Source: Methylobacterium durans (lineage in GTDB: Bacteria; Pseudomonadota; Alphaproteobacteria; Rhizobiales; Beijerinckiaceae). From it: a DNA stretch of 64,000 nt. Where the stretch lies: contig NZ_CP029550.1 in the NCBI RefSeq assembly GCF_003173715.1, positions 682,001-746,000 on the forward strand, in the 5' to 3' direction. The position numbers and the translations under genes were made by a program. Positions 36,480-45,601 of the stretch are shown one piece after another (position 1 is the first letter of the stretch; each line of letters begins with the position of its first letter). The notes below the pieces were generated by a model. The model was not told where the DNA came from. It ran no database searches and saw only the letters and a program-made list of their open reading frames with translations.

Positions 36480-36758
36480 ATGCACGTGCTCGACTGGCTG
36501 GGCTTCACCGCGGCCTTCCTGGCGGCGCTGCCGCCGGGATCGGAGCGGCCGCCCGAGGGCCCGATGCTCGAGAAGCCGGGTGGCCGGGCTGCCGGTCCAC
36601 TCACCGCCTTCGTCATCCTCTTGCTGATCTCGTCCTTCCCTGTCGCCTGGGCGATGAGCAGGGCGGAGGAGACGTTCAGAGCGACCTGCGAAGCCTCGGG
36701 CGGGCAGATCATCCGCGTCCCGCTCAGCATCAGCTACGTCGATCAGTGCGAGCGATGA
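36480..36758 (+). CDS. Small membrane protein, 92 aa
   Basis: ATG with AGGAG seven bases upstream. One clear membrane helix (GPLTAFVILLLISSFPVAWAMS) is followed by a short segment with two cysteines (ATCEASGGQII..DQCER), likely outside the cytoplasm and possibly disulfide-bonded. No known family. About 200 bp after the kinase and convergent with the MarR gene. Confidence 0.62.
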   Translation: MHVLDWLGFTAAFLAALPPGSERPPEGPMLEKPGGRAAGPLTAFVILLLISSFPVAWAMSRAEETFRATCEASGGQIIRVPLSISYVDQCER

Positions 36759-36770
36759 GGACAGGCCCCC

Positions 36771-37196
36771 TCATTCGGGCCGTCCCGGAAGACCGATCAG
36801 GTCAAGCTTCAGCGTCCGCAACTCTTCCAGGTGCGCCGCCGTCAGGGCGCCCAGGAGGGCTTCCGCTTTCGGCGTGAGAGCGAGTTCCATGCGCCGACGG
36901 TCCTGCGCGCCGCGAGTCTTCGTCAGCAGCCCTGCGTCGACCATGCGCGAGACCAGCTCGGCGGCCGTGTGCGGGGCGATCAGGAGCTGCTCGGCCAGCA
37001 TCCCCACCGTGGGGGCCTCCGGCGCCAGATGCCCTGCGATCGAGAGGAGGGCCTGATGTTGCTGGGGCGGAATGCCTGCCGCCAACGCGGCGGCCTCGCT
37101 GAAGACGAGGAAGCGCCTGAGTTGGAAGCGGAAGGCCGCGATTGCCGCATACTGCTGGCGCGACAATCTTTGCCGCGCGCTCTGTCTCGCCGTCAT
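36771..37196 (-). CDS. MarR-family transcriptional regulator
   Basis: A 141-residue winged-helix regulator (GIPPQQHQALLSIAGHL, then PTVGMLAEQLLIAPHTAAELVSRMVDAGLLTKTRGAQDRRRMELALTPKAEALL with the wing DRRRMEL). Divergent from the ClC gene with 70 bp between starts and a palindrome between them, so autoregulation and control of the channel are likely. Ligand unknown. Confidence 0.92.
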   Translation of the reverse strand: MTARQSARQRLSRQQYAAIAAFRFQLRRFLVFSEAAALAAGIPPQQHQALLSIAGHLAPEAPTVGMLAEQLLIAPHTAAELVSRMVDAGLLTKTRGAQDRRRMELALTPKAEALLGALTAAHLEELRTLKLDLIGLPGRPE

Positions 37197-37224
37197 CCTG
37201 ACCCCATCACCTTTCGCGCTGGAC

Positions 37225-37247
37225 TATATCGTAGTGCGATACATATA
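37225..37247. promoter_or_regulatory. Palindromic operator between marR-type and ClC genes
   Basis: An interrupted dyad TATCG-N5-CGATA with flanking near-symmetric TA and CATATA, midway between the divergent starts. Size and place fit a MarR-dimer operator that would cover both promoters. Confidence 0.58.
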
Positions 37248-37266
37248 AGCGCCCGCGCAAGTAGGG

Positions 37267-39138
37267 ATGGTGATGCAGCGAGTCCGTTCGAGCCATGTCG
37301 ATAACAGCCGGGACGCAGTGCTCGGCGGTGTCCGCAAGCGCGCCCTCGGCGACTTCACGACCGATCGGCGTGTTCTGATCCTCATCGCGATGTCGCTCGT
37401 GATCGGAACGGGCGGCGCTTTGGCGGCGTGGCTCCTCATCGAACTGATCGCCCTCGTCACGAACGTTGTCTGGTTTGGCCGCCTGGATGCGGCTCCGACC
37501 TCGCTCGCCGACGCGGCGCGGACGCCTTGGATGGTCGCGATCCCGGCGCTGGGCGGCCTCGTCATCGGCGTGATGGCGCGTTTCGGCTCGGAGAAGATCC
37601 GCGGTCACGGCATCCCGGAGGCCATCGAGGCGATCCTCATCGGCGGCAGCCGGATGTCGGCCAAGGTCGCCGTGCTGAAGCCGATCTCGTCTGCCATCTC
37701 GATCGGCACCGGTGGCCCCTTCGGTGCGGAAGGGCCGATCATCATGACAGGGGGTGCGATCGGGTCCCTGTTCGCCCAGTTCTTCCATCTGAGCGCCGCC
37801 GAGCGGAAGACGCTCCTCGTCGCCGGCGCGGCGGCCGGCATGACGGCGATTTTCGGCACGCCGATCGCGGCAGTGCTCCTGGCAGTCGAATTGCTGCTGT
37901 TCGAATGGCGGCCGCGGAGTTTCATCCCCGTCGCCGCTGCCGTCGTGACGGCATTCTGCTGGCGGCCGCTGCTGTTCGGCACCGGCCCCCTGTTTCCGTT
38001 CGCCGATGATCCTGCGCTTCCGTGGTGGGGCCTCATCGCCTGTGTTGGGCTCGGATCTCTGGCCGGGATGCTGTCGGGTCTCCTGACGAAGCTTCTCTAC
38101 ACCCTTGAGGACGCGTTCGAGCGCCTGCCGATCCACTGGATGTGGTGGCCCGCTCTCGGGGGCCTGGTGGTTGGCCTGGGCGGTCTGATCGAGCCGCGCG
38201 CGCTCGGCGTCGGCTACGACGTGATCGGCGATCTTCTCACGGGCCACCTCGTTGCGCAGGCGGTGCTGATCCTGCTCCTCGTCAAGGCGGCGATCTGGCT
38301 GGTCGCCCTGTCATCCGGCACCTCGGGCGGCGTCTTGGCGCCGTTGCTGATCCTCGGCGGAGCGATGGGATGGCTGGTCGGTCTCGTCCTGCCGGGTGCG
38401 CCAGGCTTCTGGGCCCTGCTGGGCATGGCGGCGATGCTGGGCGGCACCATGCGGGCCCCCCTCACCGGCGCGCTCTTCGCGGTGGAACTGACGGGCGATG
38501 TTCACGCCCTCGCGCCTCTGCTCGCCGCGACAGTCGCTGCCTACGCCGTGACGGTGCTCCTGATGAAGCGCTCGATCCTGACCGAGAAGATCGCGCGCCG
38601 CGGGCAGCACATCACGCGCGAGTACGGCATCGACCCCTACGAACTGACCCGCGTCTCGGAGGTGATGGTCCGGGAGGTCGACGTGCTCGATGCAAGCTTG
38701 TCGATTGAGGAGGCCGTGACCGCCATCGAGGCGGGCCGGCATCATGCCTACCCCGTCGTCGATCGCCAGCGCCGACCCATCGGAATCGTCACGCGCGGCG
38801 ACGCGCTGCGCTGGAAGGCCGAGGGTGGGCATGCGGCGGAATGCCTGGAGGAGCGGATCTCCGACGCGTCGCTGGCCGTGGCGCATCCCGACGATGTCGT
38901 GGCACGCGTGCTCGATATCATGTTGGCCGCCGGCCAGGGCCGTGTCCCCGTCGCCGACCCGATGACCGGCGCCCTGGTGGGCCTGGTCACCCGCCGGGAT
39001 CTGCTTCAGGTGCGGGCGACATTCGTCCGATCCGAGCGGCAGCGCGACGCCTATTTCGTGCATCGCCGCATCCGCAGGGCTCGGCGGAGATATCAGGCGC
39101 GACGGCGCATCCTGTCGGCCGACGCGCCCGGCCGATAG
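37267..39138 (+). CDS. ClC-family chloride channel/antiporter with CBS pair
   Basis: A 623-residue protein. The ClC core (about 35-440) shows the selectivity motifs GHGIPEAIEA, GPFGAEGPIIMTGG and GTPIAAVLLAVELLLFEW. In the GxEGP motif the gating Glu is present, while the usual Lys/Arg before it is Ala. A C-terminal pair of CBS domains (about 460-590: VSEVMVREVDVL.., RRPIGIVTRGD, and ALVGLVTRRDLL) probably binds nucleotides. A basic tail (RRIRRARRRYQARRR) ends it. Chloride or fluoride-type anion transport is expected. Confidence 0.92.
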   Translation: MVMQRVRSSHVDNSRDAVLGGVRKRALGDFTTDRRVLILIAMSLVIGTGGALAAWLLIELIALVTNVVWFGRLDAAPTSLADAARTPWMVAIPALGGLVIGVMARFGSEKIRGHGIPEAIEAILIGGSRMSAKVAVLKPISSAISIGTGGPFGAEGPIIMTGGAIGSLFAQFFHLSAAERKTLLVAGAAAGMTAIFGTPIAAVLLAVELLLFEWRPRSFIPVAAAVVTAFCWRPLLFGTGPLFPFADDPALPWWGLIACVGLGSLAGMLSGLLTKLLYTLEDAFERLPIHWMWWPALGGLVVGLGGLIEPRALGVGYDVIGDLLTGHLVAQAVLILLLVKAAIWLVALSSGTSGGVLAPLLILGGAMGWLVGLVLPGAPGFWALLGMAAMLGGTMRAPLTGALFAVELTGDVHALAPLLAATVAAYAVTVLLMKRSILTEKIARRGQHITREYGIDPYELTRVSEVMVREVDVLDASLSIEEAVTAIEAGRHHAYPVVDRQRRPIGIVTRGDALRWKAEGGHAAECLEERISDASLAVAHPDDVVARVLDIMLAAGQGRVPVADPMTGALVGLVTRRDLLQVRATFVRSERQRDAYFVHRRIRRARRRYQARRRILSADAPGR

Positions 39139-39413
39139 GCCGTCCAGCGCGGCCGCGGCGCCTGATGAAGTTTGCGGCGGCGGGCAGGCCGTGCCCGCTG
39201 CGAGGGTCGGCGGCGCGCCGTCAGCAAGACAGCTGAAGTCACCGATATTCGAGAGGCCCGGATCTTGCCTTGCCCGCTGCCGACAGGCGTCGCGCGAGCG
39301 TCCCGCTCAGCACGCCTGCTGCAAGCCGCGCAAAGGAGCGCGGCCGGATGCCGGGATCAGTCCCGTCCACGCCGGTCAGCTTTGCAGGAACTTCGAACCG
39401 ACAAGGACGATAC

Positions 39414-40250
39414 ATGGCCTATCTCGCGCCTGCAGAATTCGCCACCAAGATGGTCGACGCCGGTGAGTCCAAAATCTTCATGTCGACCCGAGACACCGTG
39501 ATTCGGGCCTACATGGCCGGCGCGATCCTGGCCCTGGCCGCGGTCTTCGCCGTGAGCATCAATCAGCAGACCGGCATCCCGATCCTCGGCGCGGCCCTCT
39601 TTCCGGTCGGCTTCTGCATGCTCTACCTGCTGGGCTTCGACCTGCTCACCGGTGTGTTCGTGCTGGCTCCCCTCGCCCTCCTCGACGGTCGGCCGGGCGT
39701 CACGTGGAGCGGCGTGCTCCGCAACTGGGGCCTCGTCTTCGTTGGCAATTTCCTGGGCGCGCTCACGGTCGCCTTCATGATGGGCTTCGTGTTCACCTTC
39801 GGCTTCACGGCACCAGCCGATAAGGTCGGCGAGTACATCGCCCATATCGGCGAGCGTCGGACGGTCGGCTACGCCGCGCACGGCGTCGGCGGCTGGTTCA
39901 CGATCTTCATGCGCGGCATGCTGTGCAACTGGATGGTCTCCACCGGCGTCGTCGGTGCGATGATCTCGACCACCGTGAGCGGCAAGGTGATCGCCATGTG
40001 GATGCCGATCATGGTGTTCTTCTACATGACCTTCGAGCACTCGGTGGTGAACATGTTCCTGTTCCCCTTCGGCCTGCTCATGGGTGGTCAGTTCTCGATC
40101 GCGGATTACTTCTTCTGGAACGAGGTTCCGACCGTGCTCGGCAACCTCGTCGGCGGCCTCGCCTTCACCGGCCTGACCCTCTACACGACCCACGTCCGCA
40201 CCGCGCCGAAGCGGACCGCGCTTCGGTCCGAGCGCCGTCTCGCGGCCTAA
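39414..40250 (+). CDS. Formate/nitrite transporter (FNT) family channel
   Basis: A 278-residue pentameric-channel type with six helices. FNT marks are SINQQTGIPILGAALFPVGFCMLYLLGFDLLTGVF, GMLCNWMVSTGVV, and MTFEHSVVNMF with the conserved gating His. Carries formate, nitrite or similar monovalent anions. ATG at 39414 follows AAGGACGATAC. It is the first gene of a pair with the phosphatase-kinase fusion, a known pairing for FNT genes in proteobacteria. With the oxalate decarboxylase-like protein it could move formate. Confidence 0.9.
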   Translation: MAYLAPAEFATKMVDAGESKIFMSTRDTVIRAYMAGAILALAAVFAVSINQQTGIPILGAALFPVGFCMLYLLGFDLLTGVFVLAPLALLDGRPGVTWSGVLRNWGLVFVGNFLGALTVAFMMGFVFTFGFTAPADKVGEYIAHIGERRTVGYAAHGVGGWFTIFMRGMLCNWMVSTGVVGAMISTTVSGKVIAMWMPIMVFFYMTFEHSVVNMFLFPFGLLMGGQFSIADYFFWNEVPTVLGNLVGGLAFTGLTLYTTHVRTAPKRTALRSERRLAA

Positions 40251-40251
40251 A

Positions 40252-40305
40252 CCCGGCTTGACCGGACGGGCCTCGCGCCGCAAGGCCGGGTCCCGTCCAG
40301 CCGGG
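40252..40305 (+). terminator. Long hairpin between FNT and kinase genes
   Basis: Nested complementary arms, CCCGGCT (40252-40258) with AGCCGGG (40299-40305) and GGACGGG (40264-40270) with CCCGTCC (40292-40298), plus inner GC-rich pairing. It has no T-tract and ends eight bases before the next ATG, so it could act as a weak terminator, RNA-processing site or translation brake rather than a full stop. Confidence 0.5.
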
Positions 40306-40313
40306 GCCCGCTC

Positions 40314-42050
40314 ATGCCATCAGACCTGACGCTCTCCCTCGGCCAGCACAGCGAGCGCGGCCGCAAGGAGGCCAACCAGGACTTTCACGGTGCCCTCATC
40401 CCCGAGCGTCCCGCGCTCGCGCTGAAGGGCGCCGTGATCGCCATCGCCGACGGCATCGGCAGCAGCGCCGTCAGCCACGTCGCCAGCGAGACGGCGGTCA
40501 AGAGCTTCCTCACCGACTATTACGACACGCCGGACACGTGGTCGGTGAAGACGTCGGCGCGCCGCGTCATCGCCGCGACCAATTCCTGGCTCCATGCCGA
40601 GACCCGGCGCAACCGCGACCTCCAGGATCCCGACGGTGGCCGCGACAGAGGCTACGTCACGACGTTCAGCGCGCTCGTCCTGAAGTCGCGGACGGCCCAC
40701 ATCTTCCACGTGGGCGATGCCCGCGTCGCGCGCGTGGTCGGGCGCTCGCTCGAAGCGCTCACCGAGGATCACCGCGTCTCCCTATCCGCCACCGAATCGT
40801 ATCTCGGACGGGCGCTCGGGGCCGCGGCCCATGTGGAGATCGACCACATCGCGGTCGCTGTCGAGCGCGGCGACGTCCTCGTCCTCACGACGGACGGCGT
40901 GCACGAGCATGTGCGCGCGGAATCCATCGTCGGGGAGATCGCCCGGCACGGCGACGATCTCGGCCAGGCCGCCCGCGAGATCGTCAGGCGTGCCTACGAG
41001 AATGGCAGCGCCGACAACCTGACTGTCCAGATCGTGCGCATCGACAATGTCCCGGACGGAGAGGCGGCGGAGCTCGCGGGCCGGATCGAGGAACTGCCCC
41101 CGGCGCCCCTGCTCGAACCACCGGCGCTCTTCGACGGCTATCGCGTCTTGCGCGTCCTGCACGCGAGCCACCGCAGCCACGTCTATCTCGCCCGCGACGA
41201 GGACACCGGAAGCACGGTTGCGCTCAAGGTGCCATCGACGGAGTTGCAGGCGGATCCCGCGGCCCTGCGCCGGCTGATGATGGAGGAATGGATCGCGCGG
41301 CGCATCGACAGCCCGCACGTACTGAAGGCTCCGCCGCAGACGCGGCGGCGCAGCCATCTCTACACCGTGCTGGACTACGTCGAGGGCCAGACGCTGGCGC
41401 AGTGGCTGCGTGACAATCCGGAGCCTGCGATCGAGGAGGTGCGCCGCCTCGTCGAGCAGATCGCCCGCGGCGTGAGGGCCTTCCACCGGCGCGAGATGGT
41501 GCATCAGGATCTGCGCCCGCAGAACATCCTGATCGACGCTGCCGGGACCGTGCGCATCATCGATTTCGGCTCGACGCGCGTGGCCGGCATCGCGGAGGAG
41601 AGCGTGGCCGACGAGCCGTTGCTCGGCACCCTCCAGTACACCGCGCCGGAATGCCTGGCGGGCCACCCGGCGACGCCGGTCTCGGACATCTTCTCGGTAG
41701 GCGTCATCGCCTACCAGATGCTGACCGGGCGCCTGCCCTACGGCGCGGAAGCCGCGCGAGCCTTCAGCGAGGCGCGCCGACGCCGAATGCACTACGTCTC
41801 CGTCGCTGCCGCGCGCCCAGGCCTGCCGCTCTACGTCGACGCGGCCCTGCGCAAGGCGGTGCATCCCAACCCGGCACTGCGCTACGACGCTCTCTCCGCC
41901 TTCGTGGAGGATCTGCGCCACGCGAATCCGTCGCTGCCGGGTGTGCGGCGAGGCGCGCTTCTGAAGCGCAATCCGGTCCTGTTCTGGAAGCTCGTCTCGC
42001 TGATGCTCGGCTTGGCCGTGCTCTATCTTCTGGTGACGCGCGCGGCCTGA
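40314..42050 (+). CDS. PP2C phosphatase-Ser/Thr kinase fusion, membrane anchored
   Basis: A 578-residue protein. PP2C domain is about 5-245, with metal Asp in NQDFHG, AIADGIG, HVGDARVARV and SADNLTV. The protein kinase domain is about 275-540, with Lys305 (VALKVP), catalytic VHQDLRPQN (Asp399), IDFGST and the APE-like TAPECLAG. A C-terminal membrane helix follows (LFWKLVSLMLGLAVLYLLV). Opposing activities in one chain, next to an FNT gene, suggest control of anion flux or its metabolism by reversible phosphorylation; targets unknown. Confidence 0.92.
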   Translation: MPSDLTLSLGQHSERGRKEANQDFHGALIPERPALALKGAVIAIADGIGSSAVSHVASETAVKSFLTDYYDTPDTWSVKTSARRVIAATNSWLHAETRRNRDLQDPDGGRDRGYVTTFSALVLKSRTAHIFHVGDARVARVVGRSLEALTEDHRVSLSATESYLGRALGAAAHVEIDHIAVAVERGDVLVLTTDGVHEHVRAESIVGEIARHGDDLGQAAREIVRRAYENGSADNLTVQIVRIDNVPDGEAAELAGRIEELPPAPLLEPPALFDGYRVLRVLHASHRSHVYLARDEDTGSTVALKVPSTELQADPAALRRLMMEEWIARRIDSPHVLKAPPQTRRRSHLYTVLDYVEGQTLAQWLRDNPEPAIEEVRRLVEQIARGVRAFHRREMVHQDLRPQNILIDAAGTVRIIDFGSTRVAGIAEESVADEPLLGTLQYTAPECLAGHPATPVSDIFSVGVIAYQMLTGRLPYGAEAARAFSEARRRRMHYVSVAAARPGLPLYVDAALRKAVHPNPALRYDALSAFVEDLRHANPSLPGVRRGALLKRNPVLFWKLVSLMLGLAVLYLLVTRAA

Positions 42051-42114
42051 ACGATCAGGTGATCGCGCGGATCCGGTCGCCGTTCTGGACGGTGCCCTTG
42101 GCCGAAGCGTCGTC

Positions 42115-42291
42115 TCAGCGCGAGCGCAGGAGCTCGGGAATCCGCCGCGTCTTCCGGACGCGCGCCGAAGCCCGCATGAAGGTCGCGTAATTCTCCGCAT
42201 CGTCGAGGCTGAGGCCGGTCACGACCGGCTCGCGTCCCTGGATCACGGAATGGGTGCCGTCGCACCCGAGCTTCACGCAGATCTTCGACAT
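42115..42291 (-). CDS. Small conserved-looking protein, 58 aa
   Basis: ATG at 42291 with AAGGAGG five bases upstream, which decides the start. It has two early Cys (MSKICVKLGCDGTHSVI) and a basic C terminus (ASARVRKTRRIPELLRSR). No membrane segment. Family unknown. It diverges from the patatin-like gene. Confidence 0.62.
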   Translation of the reverse strand: MSKICVKLGCDGTHSVIQGREPVVTGLSLDDAENYATFMRASARVRKTRRIPELLRSR

Positions 42292-42480
42292 GCCGCCTCC
42301 TTGGGCCCGCGCTCGCGAGGAGCCTGCCGCGGATCGCGAGCGCTTTGCCGACCAACCGGTCAAGTCGCGGAGGGTTCAATCCGATATCGCGCGGACAGAG
42401 AGACCGGGCAGAGATTGCGGATTCGCTCCTGTTTCGGTGACGTTATCCTCCTGTTCGATCCGCAGAGGGGAGCCCACGCC

Positions 42481-43542
42481 ATGGCCGAGCACTTGGACGG
42501 GACCCAAGTCGCGGCCGGCAACAGCGGGGACGGGGTCAAACCGATCAATCTTGCCCTTCAGGGCGGGGGCGCCCACGGCGCCTTCGCATGGGGCGTTCTC
42601 GACCGCCTGCTCGAAGAGGATGGACTCGCCATCGAGGGTATCAGCGCGACGAGCGCCGGCGCGATGAACGCCGCGATCCTCGCCTACGGACTGACGGTCG
42701 GAGGCCGCGCGGGCGCGCGGCAGGCTCTCGACCTGTTCTGGCGACGGATCGCGCAGGTGGCCCTGTTCAGCCCCCTCCAGCCCTCGCCGTGGGATCGGTT
42801 CACTGGCAATTACGGGTTGGAAACCTCGATCGCCTTTCCGCTCTTCGACGCTCTGACGCGCATCGTCTCGCCCTATCAATCGAATCCGCTGAACTTCAAC
42901 CCGCTGCGGCAACTCCTGGAGAGCAGCGTTGATTTCGCCGCTTTGCGGAGCGGCTCCGCCGTCAAGCTCTTCCTCTCGGCCACCAACGTGCGGACGGGCA
43001 AGGTCCGGGTCTTCGGCGCCGACGAGATCAGCGCCGACGCCGTCCTGGCCTCGGCCTGCCTGCCGTTCCTGTACCAAGCGGTCGAGATCGACGGCGAGCA
43101 TTACTGGGACGGCGGCTACATGGGCAATCCCGCCGTCTTTCCACTGATCTACGAGTGCGAATGCGCGGATGTCGTCGTCGTGCACATCAACCCGATCTAC
43201 CGCCCGGACGTGCCGACGACCGCACCGGAAATCATGAACCGGATCAACGAGATCAGCTTCAACTCGTCGCTCATGCGCGAGATGCGCGCAATCGGCTTCG
43301 TCAACAGGCTGATCGAGAACGGGACGCTGTGCAGCAACGACATGAAGCTGATGCGCATGCACGCGATCGATGCCGAGAGCGTCATGCAGACGCTCGGCGT
43401 CGCCTCGAAGCTCAATGCGGACCTCGACTTCCTGTTGCACCTGCACGCGATCGGGCGTGCGAGCGCTGAAGCGTGGCTCGCGGGCGCCTTCGCTGAGGTT
43501 GGCCGGCGCTCCACCGTCGATCTGCAGGACCGCTACCTGTGA
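42481..43542 (+). CDS. Patatin-like phospholipase
   Basis: A 353-residue lipid acyl hydrolase. It has the oxyanion loop LQGGGAHGAFAWGVLD, nucleophile Ser58 in ISATSAGAMNA (Ala in place of the first Gly of GxSxG, seen in many bacterial patatins) and Asp210 in WDGGYMGNP completing the dyad. No signal peptide. ATG at 42481 follows GAGGGGAG; the open frame extends upstream to 42250 without support. It may act in membrane lipid or polyhydroxybutyrate-granule turnover, which is inference. Confidence 0.9.
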   Translation: MAEHLDGTQVAAGNSGDGVKPINLALQGGGAHGAFAWGVLDRLLEEDGLAIEGISATSAGAMNAAILAYGLTVGGRAGARQALDLFWRRIAQVALFSPLQPSPWDRFTGNYGLETSIAFPLFDALTRIVSPYQSNPLNFNPLRQLLESSVDFAALRSGSAVKLFLSATNVRTGKVRVFGADEISADAVLASACLPFLYQAVEIDGEHYWDGGYMGNPAVFPLIYECECADVVVVHINPIYRPDVPTTAPEIMNRINEISFNSSLMREMRAIGFVNRLIENGTLCSNDMKLMRMHAIDAESVMQTLGVASKLNADLDFLLHLHAIGRASAEAWLAGAFAEVGRRSTVDLQDRYL

Positions 43543-43658
43543 CGCGGGCGCGGGAAAGCCCGACGGAATGGACCGCGCGACGCGGGTGCGGGCTCAGCGG
43601 GACGCAGGCGTGTGGCCTGCCGCGAAGCACGCGCCGCGCCGGGAGGGCGTCGTTCCGA

Positions 43659-43871
43659 TCAGGCGCGCAGGGCCTTCACGTCCTCGGTCGTCAGGCCCTT
43701 GCCGCCGATGCCCCAGTCGCCGCTGCGGAGTTCCTGCACCCGTACCCAGGTGACGCCGCGCATGGCCTCGCCCTCGATCGCCACCATGGCGTCGGTCACC
43801 TTCGTGATCATCTCCTTCTTCTGGGCCGGTGTGAAAACGCCTTCGATGAGCTGAATGTCGACGAGCGGCAT
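43659..43871 (-). CDS. 4-oxalocrotonate tautomerase-family protein
   Basis: A 70-residue protein starting Met-Pro (MPLVDIQLIEGVFTPAQKKEMI), so Pro1 after Met removal is the catalytic base of the tautomerase superfamily. The later strand GVTWVRVQELRSGDWGIGGK fits the family. GGGAGAA precedes the ATG at 43871. Substrate unknown. It converges with the patatin gene. Confidence 0.85.
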   Translation of the reverse strand: MPLVDIQLIEGVFTPAQKKEMITKVTDAMVAIEGEAMRGVTWVRVQELRSGDWGIGGKGLTTEDVKALRA

Positions 43872-44036
43872 GGCCGTTCTCCCGTGTCTGGCCCGGAATG
43901 CCTCCGTGGCCTGCGAGCCCAGGTCTAGCCGCTTCATCCGGCCCGCGCTTGGAGCTGGCCTGCAGGGATCGGGGAGATTTTCTGGAGATGTGCTAGGATC
44001 CCAGCGCCGCATGGGCTCGTCCACGGAGCGCCGGCG

Positions 44037-45601
44037 ATGCTCTATCGGTTCGACGCGTTCGAGCTCGATGTCAACCAGATCGAGCTGCGCCTGAGCGGAA
44101 CCGTCGTTCCGGTCGAGCGGCAGGTCTTCGCCCTGCTCCGTCTCCTCGTCGAAAACCGGGACCGCGTGGTCTCCAAGGACGAGGTCGTCGAGAAGGTGTG
44201 GCGCGGGCGCGTCATCTCGGATGCCGCCATTTCCAGCCGCGTCAAGTCGGCCCGCCGCATCCTCGGGGACGACGGGAGGGGCAGCGGTTCATCCGCACCC
44301 TGCACGGCCAGGGTTTTCGCTTCGTCGCCGACGTCCGGATCGACGCTCCGGAACGGATCGTCCACGCAACCCCTCAGGCTGTCGTGGAGGATACGGCCGG
44401 ATCGGCCGACGCGGACCGGCCGTCGATCGCGATCCTCCCCTTCCGGCTCGCCGCGCTGTCACCCCTGCACCCTGCCACCGGCGAGGCGATCGCCCACGAT
44501 CTGATCACCGCCCTGTCCCGGTTGCGCTGGCTGTTCGTCATCGCGCGTGGGTCATCGTTCCGCTTCCGGCAGGACGACGTCGACGCCGTCCGCGTCGGCC
44601 GTTCGCTCCACGTGCGCTACGCGCTGTCCGGCTTCATCGAGGCCTTCGCGAACAGGGTGACCATCACCGTCGAACTCGCCGAGACGCGGACGGGCGGAGT
44701 CCTCTGGGGCGATCGCTTCGCCAGCGCGATCGACGACATTCACGACCTGCGCGCCCGCATCGCCGCGAGCATCATCGCGGCGCTCGAGATCCGGGTCCCC
44801 CTGCACGAGGCTGCGCGGGCAGCGCTTGCCGTCCCGAACAGCCTCGATGCGTGGTCCGCCTACCACCTCGGCCTGAGGCACCTGTACCGGTTCAACCCCG
44901 ACGACAATGCGGCGGCGGCTGCCCTGTTCGCGCGCGCCGTCACTCTGGACCCGAGCTTCGCACGGGCCAATGCCGGCCTCTCAGCGACGCATTTCCAGAG
45001 CGCCTTCCTGCGCTATTCCGGAGATCCCGACCGAGAGGCGCGGGCCGCACGGCGTCACGCCGAACGCGGCGTCGAACTCGACCCACTCGATCCCTTCGCT
45101 AACGTCACGCTGGGGCGCGCGTTCTGGCTATCCGGCGAGGTCGATCGCAGTCTCCCCTGGCTGGAGCGCTCGACGGAGCTCAGCCCGAGCTACGCGCATG
45201 GCTTCTATGCCCGCGCCTGGGCCGACACGGTCGCCGAGCGGGACCGGGATGGATGCGAGAACGTCGACGCGGCGATCGCCCTCAGCCCGCTCGATCCCTT
45301 TCTCTACGCCATGTTGGCGACCCGTGCCCTCGCGTGCCTGATCACTGGCGACGCCGAGCAGGCCGCAGCCTGGGCCGACAAGGCGGCCCGGTCTCCTGGC
45401 GCGCATGTGATGATCTCGCTGATCGCCGTGATCGCCCACACCCTCAACGGGGATCCGCAGCGGGCCGCGATCTGGCTCGCCGACGTGATCGGGCGGCGCG
45501 GCGATGTCACTCAGGCCCATTTCTTCGCATCGTTCCCCTTCCGGGACGGCGCGGTGCGGCGCCGGATCGCGAAGGCGCTGGCCGACAACGGATTTTCCTG
45601 A
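44037..45601 (+). pseudogene. wHTH-TPR regulator (CadC-like), frameshifted
   Basis: The N-terminal OmpR-type winged helix is read in one frame (FDAFELDVNQIELRLSG..PVERQVFALLRLLVENRDRVVSKDEVVEKVWRGRVISDAAISSRVKSARRIL). At a G4 run (44278-44281) one base is missing and the rest continues in another frame: RFIRTLHGQGFRFVADV, an adenylate-cyclase-associated type segment (RPSIAILPFR..ARGSSFRF..VRYALSGFI) and TPR-like repeats to residue about 500. If not a sequencing error, the product is cut to the DNA-binding part. Confidence 0.78.
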
